From Novosphingobium sp. ERN07 (GTDB taxonomy: Bacteria > Pseudomonadota > Alphaproteobacteria > Sphingomonadales > Sphingomonadaceae): a DNA stretch of 64,000 nucleotides. Positions 58,164 through 64,000 of the stretch are shown in pieces; within the stretch, counting starts at the first letter, position 1, and every line of letters begins with the position of its first letter. The position numbers and the translations under genes were made by a program. Location of the stretch: positions 1 to 64,000 of the forward strand of contig NZ_JABAID010000016.1 in NCBI RefSeq assembly GCF_012641335.1, given 5' to 3'. Under the pieces are notes generated by a model. The model searched no databases, was not told where the DNA came from, and worked only from the letters and a program-made list of their open reading frames with translations.

Positions 58164-60497
58164 TCAGAAGCGCTTTTGCACCGTGACTGCCCATTCGCGC
58201 GGACGACCCACCTGGCTGTAGGCGGTGCCGGTGAACGAATAGACCGCCGCAAAGCGGAAGGGCGTATAGTACTCGTCGAACACGTTCTGCACTTCGAGCG
58301 AGATCGACAGGTCTTCTTCCGCATTGCGCCACGTCAGACGGGCGTTGGCGATGTCGTAAGCGTTGAAGTATTCGATCGGCAAACCCGCAGCGATGCGGCC
58401 TGCGCTGAGGCGCCCGGTGTGGGCATAGTCAAAGCGCGGGGTAAGCGATCCGGCATCGCCGAGTTCGGCGCGATACTGGATGCCAGCGCTCCACTTCCAG
58501 TTCGGCGTCACGATCGGATCGCTGAGCAGGATTGCGTTGCCCACGCGCGGGTCGATGTTCTTGTATTCGCCGGTCAGATGGCTGACCGAGCCGTCGATAT
58601 CGAGCCCGGGGATCGGCGAGGCCTGGAACTCAACCTCGAAGCCCTTGATCTGGCCGTTGCCTGCGTTCTGACGCGCGCCGCATGGCGCGTTCGAGCCCAG
58701 CGACGCACACGAGATCAGCGGAAGCTGGATATCGTTGTAGTCGTTGATGAAGCCCGCAATGTTCAGGCGCAGCTTGCGATCAAACAGGTCGGTCTTGAGG
58801 CCTGCTTCATAGGCGGTCACAGTCTCGGGATCGAAGCTGCCGTTCAGCGCCTGTGCGGCGTCGAACGGACGAGCGGTCACACCGCCGCCCTTAAAGCCGG
58901 TGCCCACGGTGACATAGGCCAGCACTTCCGGGCTGAAGCGGTAGTCTGCCGAGATGCGCCAGTCGACCTTGTCACCCTTGTAGGTTGCGGTTACGCCATC
59001 CAGCGCGCCGAGGAAGATCGAGCGGGTACCATCGTAGTTCTTGCGAACGAACGTGTAGTCCTTGCTTTCTTCGGTGTAGCGCAGGCCGCCGGTCAGCGTC
59101 ATGCCTTCGATGGGACGGGCGATGACAGTGCCGAACACGGCCTTGCTGTCAGCATTGACCGGATCGTTGCCGAGGAACTGGAAGTTCAGGCCGGGCGCGA
59201 TGTAGCGAATGTCCTGACGGGTGAAATAGACCGAACGCTGATCGGAGTAGAAGCCGCCCAGAGTGAAGTCGATATTGTCACCCAGCTTGCCGTTCAGGCG
59301 CAGTTCCTGGCTGAAGAACCAGAATTTCAGATCGTTGTAGCCTTGGCCAGCAATGGCGAGATCGGGGGTGAAATCGTCGTCAGTGCCCCACTTCTGGCGA
59401 TAGTTGCGATAGGCGGTGATCGACTGGACATTGAGCGAATCGCTGAGGCCGACCGTCATGTTGGCGGAGAAGCCATAGCCATCGAACGTCAGCCGGTTGG
59501 GCATGTCATAGCCCTGCCCAACGAAACCGCCAGCTGGCGCATAGAAGTTCGCGTAAGTGCAGAAGCGACCGCAGGCATATGCCGGAGTGATGCGCGCAGG
59601 ATTGATCAGCGAGATCACTTCTGCGGCGTTGGTGCGCTCTTCGTGCGTGTAGTCACCAATGATGACCAGATCGAAATTGTCGCTGGGATTATAGCGCAGC
59701 GAGCCGCGCAGGCCTGCATAGCCCTTTTCGCCCAGCTTATCGATCACGCAATCCTGCCCGGAGCTGGGACGCGCAGTGATGCCCTGCGGGTTGCCGGGGT
59801 TGGCGCAGCCATAGTCGAGCTGATCGACGTAGCCATTCTGGCGCTTGTAAACGCCTGAAACGCGGGCAAAGAGATCATCGGTCAGCACGAAGTTGGCGCT
59901 GCCACGGATATCCACGCGGTTGCGGCTGCCGTAGACCGCTTCGACCATGCCGGTGTTTTCGTCGGTCGGCTTCTTCGAAAACAGCTTGATCGCGCCGCCG
60001 ATGGCATTGCGGCCCGTGAGCGTGCCCTGCGGGCCGCGCAGCACTTCTACGCGCTCCAGATCAAGCAGGTCGAAAATCGAGCCGGTCAGCGTGGCGTAGT
60101 AGACATCGTCGACATAGAGGCCGACGCCGGGTTCATACGCGGGGTTGAAGTCGAACTGGCCAACGCCGCGGATCGCCGCGCCGAGCGAGGAGCCATAGGC
60201 ACCGCCCATCGCGTTAAGCTGCACGTTGGGAGCCTGCTGTGCGATCTGCGCGATATCGGTCTGGTTGCGCGAGGCCAGCAGCGTGGCATCGACCGCCGTG
60301 ATCGAAAGCGGCGTGTCCTGCAGGCGCTGTTCGCGGAATTGCGCAGTGACGACGATCTCGCGCGATGATTCTGGCGTGGTGGATTCAGCCTGCGCATCCT
60401 GCGCGACCGCCGGCATGGCGATGGAAAGTGTTAGCGCAGCAAGGCTTCCTGCGGCAAGAAGGCGCACGTGTGACGTGGTACGTGTTGATTTGGCCAT
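58164..60497 (-). CDS. TonB-dependent receptor
   Basis: 777 aa outer-membrane uptake channel. Signal peptide to about residue 32 (PAVAQ), TonB-box-like EIVVTAQFREQRLQDTPLSI, plug domain with IRGVGQFDFNPAYEPGVGLYVDDVYYATLTGSIFDLLDLERVEVLRGPQGTLTGRNAIGGAI, then a beta barrel ending in the aromatic terminus VTVQKRF. It belongs to the large Sphingomonad group linked to uptake of aromatic, terpenoid or steroid compounds rather than iron. Start has AGGAGAGGGGCT. An inverted repeat shared with a nearby promoter lies 45 bases upstream. Confidence 0.93.
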   Translation of the reverse strand: MAKSTRTTSHVRLLAAGSLAALTLSIAMPAVAQDAQAESTTPESSREIVVTAQFREQRLQDTPLSITAVDATLLASRNQTDIAQIAQQAPNVQLNAMGGAYGSSLGAAIRGVGQFDFNPAYEPGVGLYVDDVYYATLTGSIFDLLDLERVEVLRGPQGTLTGRNAIGGAIKLFSKKPTDENTGMVEAVYGSRNRVDIRGSANFVLTDDLFARVSGVYKRQNGYVDQLDYGCANPGNPQGITARPSSGQDCVIDKLGEKGYAGLRGSLRYNPSDNFDLVIIGDYTHEERTNAAEVISLINPARITPAYACGRFCTYANFYAPAGGFVGQGYDMPNRLTFDGYGFSANMTVGLSDSLNVQSITAYRNYRQKWGTDDDFTPDLAIAGQGYNDLKFWFFSQELRLNGKLGDNIDFTLGGFYSDQRSVYFTRQDIRYIAPGLNFQFLGNDPVNADSKAVFGTVIARPIEGMTLTGGLRYTEESKDYTFVRKNYDGTRSIFLGALDGVTATYKGDKVDWRISADYRFSPEVLAYVTVGTGFKGGGVTARPFDAAQALNGSFDPETVTAYEAGLKTDLFDRKLRLNIAGFINDYNDIQLPLISCASLGSNAPCGARQNAGNGQIKGFEVEFQASPIPGLDIDGSVSHLTGEYKNIDPRVGNAILLSDPIVTPNWKWSAGIQYRAELGDAGSLTPRFDYAHTGRLSAGRIAAGLPIEYFNAYDIANARLTWRNAEEDLSISLEVQNVFDEYYTPFRFAAVYSFTGTAYSQVGRPREWAVTVQKRF

Positions 60498-60541
60498 AGC
60501 CCCTCTCCTGAATGGTCCTCTTCGGAACCAGCTGATGTTTG

Positions 60542-60558
60542 TTAGTAAGACATACTAA
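60542..60558. promoter_or_regulatory. Putative MarR operator at the TonB receptor gene
   Basis: TTAGTA-AGACA-TACTAA, an inverted repeat of 6-bp arms with a 5-base spacer, in the gap between the receptor gene and the divergent marR. Fourteen of 17 positions agree with 61912-61928 when read on the other strand. Confidence 0.6.
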
Positions 60559-60671
60559 TTAGCGCATTGCAAGTCTAACATTTGCGCTTGTTGTGAGGTG
60601 TTGAAAGTGATGCAGATTTCCCACAGTTGGGCACTTGCCCCGCCGCGCCAACGCAGCGATAGACTGGCCCG

Positions 60672-61151
60672 ATGACTGTTGACCCCGCGATCACGAACGC
60701 TTCTGCAAGCTCCGACTTCGATGGCAACGTGGGCTTGCTGATCGATCTTTTGAAGCTTGGCACTTTCATCGGCACCCCGATGCGCGAAGGCGTGGCCGAC
60801 CCGCTGGGGCTGACCACCACCGACCTGCGCATCGTGCTGGCGTTGGGCGGCGAGGGCGAGCTGGCCGGACATGACCTTTCGGAAATCATGGGCGTGCCGC
60901 CGATGAACGTAAGCCGCGCGATTGCTGCCCTCAGCGCACGCGGCCTTGTGGAGCCGGGAAAGAACCAGACCAACCGCAGGCGCAAGCCGGTGCGGTTGAC
61001 CGATGCAGGCCAAGCCCTGTTCGACCAGACCTTGCCCGCGATGGAGCGCGTCGGCGCAGACCTTTTCAAGGGCGTGCCCCAGCGTGATCGCGATGCCTTC
61101 CGCCGCGTGGCGGCAGCGGTGCTCGCCCGGATCGGACGCTGGGGCGGGTAA
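60672..61151 (+). CDS. MarR-family transcriptional regulator
   Basis: 159 aa. The winged HTH is seen in TTTDLRIVLALGGEGELAGHDLSEIMGVPPMNVSRAIAALSARGLVEPGKNQTNRRRKPVRLTDAGQALF, with helical N- and C-termini for dimerisation. It is divergent from the TonB receptor gene and convergent with the SnoaL-like gene. A shared inverted repeat at two nearby promoters makes it the likely local regulator of uptake and catabolism. Confidence 0.92.
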   Translation: MTVDPAITNASASSDFDGNVGLLIDLLKLGTFIGTPMREGVADPLGLTTTDLRIVLALGGEGELAGHDLSEIMGVPPMNVSRAIAALSARGLVEPGKNQTNRRRKPVRLTDAGQALFDQTLPAMERVGADLFKGVPQRDRDAFRRVAAAVLARIGRWGG

Positions 61152-61157
61152 CAAGGC

Positions 61158-61889
61158 TCAGGGCCACTTCTTCTGCAGCTTGGTGAAATCCCCCACGGCA
61201 AAGCTGTGGGCCAGCACCGGATGTGCAAAGCTCATCGGCACTTCGGCGCGGTGCGGCCAGGTCTGGCGCACTTGCGTATCGGGCAGGATGCGGTCCGGGC
61301 CGATGGGGTTTTCCGGGAAGCACTGCGCGGCGGGCTGAAGATGCGCAACGGTCTTTGACCAGCCGGTTTCGTAATCGGCCTGCCACTGCATCATGTAGTC
61401 CAGCCGCTGAATCTTCCAGACGTCGTCTTCCTTCACATAGTCATTCTCATACATGCCGCTTTCCCAGAATTGCTGCGGCATTCCTTCGGGCTTGTCCTTC
61501 AGGATATCGTCATGCCAGCCCCCCGCGAGGATGCCCCGAAAGCGGCCCTTGGCGGTCTGCCCATCGGGCGCGATGGTGATCACGTCCTGCAACTGGAAAT
61601 GGTCGAGCAGCAGCCCATGCACCGGCCCGCGACGGCCACCGGTGAACAGGTTCTGGAACCACGTGCCGTAAAGCCGCATCACCCCTTCGTAGCCGACGTA
61701 TTCGCCAGAAAGGAAAACGACCGCGCCGTCCTTGGCGAACAGACCCGCCACTTCTTCGGGCCGGTTGTAATCGATGTAATAGCCATAGGCCCATTGCAGG
61801 CGGCGAATCGCGTTCAGGTCTTCCAGTTCGGTCACACGCGCTTCGAGCGCGGCCAAGCGGGATTCTGTAGAGGACTCCGGGCTGCTCAT
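61158..61889 (-). CDS. SnoaL-like domain protein
   Basis: 243 aa. An N-terminal coiled-coil-like stretch (ESRLAALEARVTELEDLNAI) is followed by RRLQWAYGYYIDYNRPEEVAGLFAKDGAVVFLSGEYVGYEGVMRLY, the SnoaL-4/NTF2 pattern. A 70-residue C-terminal extension rich in Pro/His is unusual. Proteins of this type occur in lignin, aromatic and steroid catabolic clusters. ATG 61889 follows GGGAGAG. It is divergent from an SDR gene across a motif shared with the receptor promoter. Confidence 0.8.
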   Translation of the reverse strand: MSSPESSTESRLAALEARVTELEDLNAIRRLQWAYGYYIDYNRPEEVAGLFAKDGAVVFLSGEYVGYEGVMRLYGTWFQNLFTGGRRGPVHGLLLDHFQLQDVITIAPDGQTAKGRFRGILAGGWHDDILKDKPEGMPQQFWESGMYENDYVKEDDVWKIQRLDYMMQWQADYETGWSKTVAHLQPAAQCFPENPIGPDRILPDTQVRQTWPHRAEVPMSFAHPVLAHSFAVGDFTKLQKKWP

Positions 61890-61911
61890 TTCGACTCTCC
61901 CAATTCTATAA

Positions 61912-61928
61912 TTTGTATGTGATACTAA
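61912..61928. promoter_or_regulatory. Putative MarR operator at the SnoaL/SDR divergent promoter
   Basis: TTTGTATGTGATACTAA, a degenerate inverted repeat matching 14 of 17 bases of the reverse complement of 60542-60558. It lies between two divergent genes whose starts are 69 bases apart. Confidence 0.55.
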
Positions 61929-61957
61929 CAATTGAGAGAATGATTGCGAGAGGAAAA

Positions 61958-62875
61958 ATGATGGGCTGGAAAGGACAGGTGGCCTTCGTCACCGGCGGCG
62001 TCACCGGGATCGGACTGGGCGTGGCGCAGGCGCTGAGCGATGCCGGGCTGCGGGTGGCGCTGAGCTATCGCAACGAGGATCACCGCGTGCAAACAGCCGA
62101 ATGGTTTGCCGCCAATGGCCGCGAAGCGCCGCTGTTCGTAAAGCTCGACGTGACCGATCGCGCCGCCTTTGCCGCTGCGGCAGAGCAGGTCGAATCGCAC
62201 TTCGGCGCGGTGCATGTGCTGGTGAACAACGCAGGCGTCAGCGTGTTCGGCCCGACCGACGAGGCCAGCTATGCCGACTACGACTGGATCATGGGCGTGA
62301 ACTTTGGCGGCGTGGTCAACGGTGTGGTCAGCTTCCTGCCGAAGATCAAGGCGGCAAGCGGATTGCGCCATGTGGTGAACGTGGCGTCGATGGCGGCGTT
62401 TCTGCCGGGGCCGCAAGCGGGGATTTATACCGCCAGCAAATTTGCCGTGCGCGGGCTGACCGACTCGCTGCGCTACAACCTTGCCCCGCACGACATCGGC
62501 TGTTCACTGTGCTGCCCGGCACTGACGCGCACCAATGCGTGGGATTCGGCGCTCAAGCGGCCCGACGACTTCGCGCAAAGCGGCTTTGCCCCGGCTGACC
62601 GCAGCGAGCTTGAACAGTTCGGCAGCGCGTTCGAAGCGGGGATGGACCCGTATGAAGTGGGCCAAAAGGTCTTTCGCGGCATGGCCCGCAACGATGGCCT
62701 GATCCTGACGCACCCGGAATTTCAGGACGACTTCCGCGAGATCTACGAAAAGTCGGTGGCCGCGCTGCCGCAGGAGGAAGCGCCGCCGGAGCGTTTGCAC
62801 ATCGAACGGCTGCGGCGTGAGGCGATGAAGGCGGCGGAAGCGGGGCAGATTATCCGGCTGGATGATCTGACCTGA
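61958..62875 (+). CDS. SDR-family oxidoreductase
   Basis: 305 aa. VTGGVTGIGLGVAQAL, NNAGVSVFG, catalytic Ser in VVNVASMAAFLPG and AGIYTASKFAV as YxxxK; a C-terminal 60-residue extension is longer than in classical SDRs, as in a group found in steroid and aromatic degradation clusters. ATG 61958 follows AGAGGAAAA; the second ATG three bases later is equally possible. It is divergent from the SnoaL-like gene and precedes the hydrolase gene by 80 bases. Confidence 0.87.
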   Translation: MMGWKGQVAFVTGGVTGIGLGVAQALSDAGLRVALSYRNEDHRVQTAEWFAANGREAPLFVKLDVTDRAAFAAAAEQVESHFGAVHVLVNNAGVSVFGPTDEASYADYDWIMGVNFGGVVNGVVSFLPKIKAASGLRHVVNVASMAAFLPGPQAGIYTASKFAVRGLTDSLRYNLAPHDIGCSLCCPALTRTNAWDSALKRPDDFAQSGFAPADRSELEQFGSAFEAGMDPYEVGQKVFRGMARNDGLILTHPEFQDDFREIYEKSVAALPQEEAPPERLHIERLRREAMKAAEAGQIIRLDDLT

Positions 62876-62955
62876 AAGGCACGCACCAAGGCGCTTGCAG
62901 CACTCCGCCGCCCCGCTATCGTGCCGCGCGGACGGACAACGCGACGAGGTGCCCC

Positions 62956-63819
62956 ATGTGCGACGAAATCACCGAGCAGGAAAACGCCCTCTGGTTCAGC
63001 AGGCGCCAGTTCGCCAGCGTAGGCGCGGGCGCCGCCGCGCTGGCAGCCCTGCCCGGCTGCGCCACTACGGCAACTGACGGCAAAACCAAGAGCCGCACTG
63101 TCATCATCGACACGCCCGATGGCAAGGCCGATGCCTTCTTCGTCCATCCTGCCAAGGGCAAGCACGCCGCCGTTATCATGTGGCCCGACATTGCGGGCCT
63201 GCGCGATGCCTACAAGACGATGGGCACCCAGCTTGCCGAAGCGGGTTATGCCGTGCTGGTGGTGAACCAGTATTACCGCTCCAGCCCCGCCCCGATCCTC
63301 GGCTCGCTGATGGAATGGCGCACGCCGCCGGGGCAGGAAAAGCTGAAGCCCATGATCGCCGCGATCACGCCTGCGGGTACGGTGTCAGACGCTGCGGCCT
63401 TCGTGAAATGGCTCGACATGCAGGCAGAGGTCGACACCAAGAAGAAGATCGGTTCGTGCGGCTATTGCATGGGCGGCCCCTTCACCGTGCGCACCGCCTT
63501 CGCCAATCCTGACCGCGTGGGCGCGGCAGCCTCGTTCCACGGCGGCGGCCTTGTCGGCGATACGCCCGAAAGCCCGAACAACCTGCTGGCCAAGACCAAA
63601 GCCGCCTACCTCATCGCCATCGCCCAGAACGACGACGAACGCGCACCGGACGACAAGGTGAAGTTCCGCGCTGCGGCAGATGCTGCGGGACGCCCTGCGG
63701 AGATCGAGGTTTATCCCGCCCAGCACGGCTGGTGCACGCTGGACGCGCCGGTTTATGACAAGGTGCAGGCCGACAGGGCTTGGGGGCGGATGCTGGCGTT
63801 GTATCAGGCGAATTTGTGA
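62956..63819 (+). CDS. Tat-exported dienelactone hydrolase family lipoprotein
   Basis: 287 aa. The N-terminal SRRQFASVGAGAAALAALPGC combines a Tat-type twin-Arg motif with a lipobox Cys, so the protein is probably folded before export and lipid-anchored. The hydrolase has the nucleophile Cys in GSCGYCMGGPFTV, Asp in NDDERAPDD and His in AQHGWCTLD. Classic dienelactone hydrolases are cytoplasmic; exported forms are known but the substrate here is unknown. It ends the catabolic locus. Confidence 0.87.
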   Translation: MCDEITEQENALWFSRRQFASVGAGAAALAALPGCATTATDGKTKSRTVIIDTPDGKADAFFVHPAKGKHAAVIMWPDIAGLRDAYKTMGTQLAEAGYAVLVVNQYYRSSPAPILGSLMEWRTPPGQEKLKPMIAAITPAGTVSDAAAFVKWLDMQAEVDTKKKIGSCGYCMGGPFTVRTAFANPDRVGAAASFHGGGLVGDTPESPNNLLAKTKAAYLIAIAQNDDERAPDDKVKFRAAADAAGRPAEIEVYPAQHGWCTLDAPVYDKVQADRAWGRMLALYQANL

Positions 63820-64000
63820 GGGTTTGGGGCGGCGGCTTTTGGCTTTGTTGAGGCTGAAAGCTTCCGTTCCGGTTACGACCACACTACGTACATCCGCTTG
63901 CGGCGGCATCACCTGTTTGCTGTCGTTCCAGAGAAGTCTAATGCGGGATGCAATCGCTTCAATTCTTTAATGGAAATGCAGTTTCCGGCTCTTTCGCATC
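63820..64000. other. Window end without a recognised gene
   Basis: 180 bases after the hydrolase stop. AT content rises toward the edge. No start with ribosome site and no clear terminator could be assigned. Confidence 0.4.

Noticed and set aside
58155..59858. 567-aa plus-strand frame opposite the TonB receptor
   Set aside because: Shadow of a barrel protein; no ribosome site or domain.

Overview
The window is one contiguous stretch of an alphaproteobacterial chromosome, most likely Sphingomonadales (Novosphingobium/Sphingobium-like). Pointers seen directly are high GC over most of the window, a circularly permuted two-piece tmRNA with tag ANDNEALALAA, DUF3297 and DUF983 proteins, a TonB-dependent catabolic locus, and many intergenic inverted repeats of the GCGxAGGCGGGGGCCTC type. 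No rRNA, CRISPR array, transposase, integrase or phage gene was seen. Coding density is ordinary, about 60 protein genes plus one tRNA and tmRNA. The species assignment is inference.

Layout. 1-1150 is a visibly AT-richer end with one secreted protein made of three TonB-C-like repeats. 1.3-9.2 kb holds housekeeping and envelope genes on alternating strands: a UbiH-type hydroxylase, a PafA-like phosphatase, a DsbD-type reductase, an SDR, a DUF983 protein and Der. 9.3-10.1 kb is a secreted CHAP protein. 10.2-16.5 kb is a complete valine-catabolic set on the minus strand (mmsA, isobutyryl-CoA dehydrogenase, HIBYL-CoA hydrolase, enoyl-CoA hydratase, mmsB) with two small lipoproteins, one an I78-type inhibitor, inside it. 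A divergent LysR gene sits across a perfect palindrome. 17.6-22.4 kb holds a DUF3297 gene, tRNA-Val(CAC), glmU, gph-pdxA-rsmA and a DUF4287 gene whose start codon lies in a long inverted repeat. 22.4-28.3 kb carries malate synthase G opposite an M20 hydrolase-astA-astB arginine-degradation operon.

28.4-35.4 kb has a small membrane protein, the split tmRNA, mscL, a four-gene LemA-TPM-TPM-NUDIX operon, an SDR and a pair of CsgG-like secreted proteins. 35.8-39.3 kb has glutathione-dependent formaldehyde dehydrogenase with a divergent LysR gene and a sugar MFS transporter behind a perfect 22-bp palindrome. 39.6-45.7 kb is a five-gene acyl-CoA operon: thioesterase, serine hydrolase, 3-hydroxyacyl-CoA dehydrogenase, acyl-CoA ligase and thiolase. 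46-55 kb has a small hypothetical protein, parC, a DJ-1/PfpI protein, an Fe-dependent alcohol dehydrogenase, an MscS channel, a [2Fe-2S] ferredoxin, two tandem cysteine desulfurases and an alpha/beta hydrolase. 55.3-63.8 kb looks like a catabolic and uptake locus: SDR, aldehyde dehydrogenase, two SnoaL-like proteins, a TonB-dependent receptor, a MarR regulator, another SDR and a Tat-exported dienelactone hydrolase-like lipoprotein. A 17-bp motif is shared by the receptor promoter and the SDR/SnoaL divergent promoter and is a plausible MarR operator.

The best leads are the MarR-type operator pair, the DUF4287 start-codon hairpin, the paired CsgG-like proteins, the triple TonB-C-repeat protein, the envelope lipoproteins inside the valine operon, and the families of composite intergenic palindromes, one copy of which is split by a second repeat.
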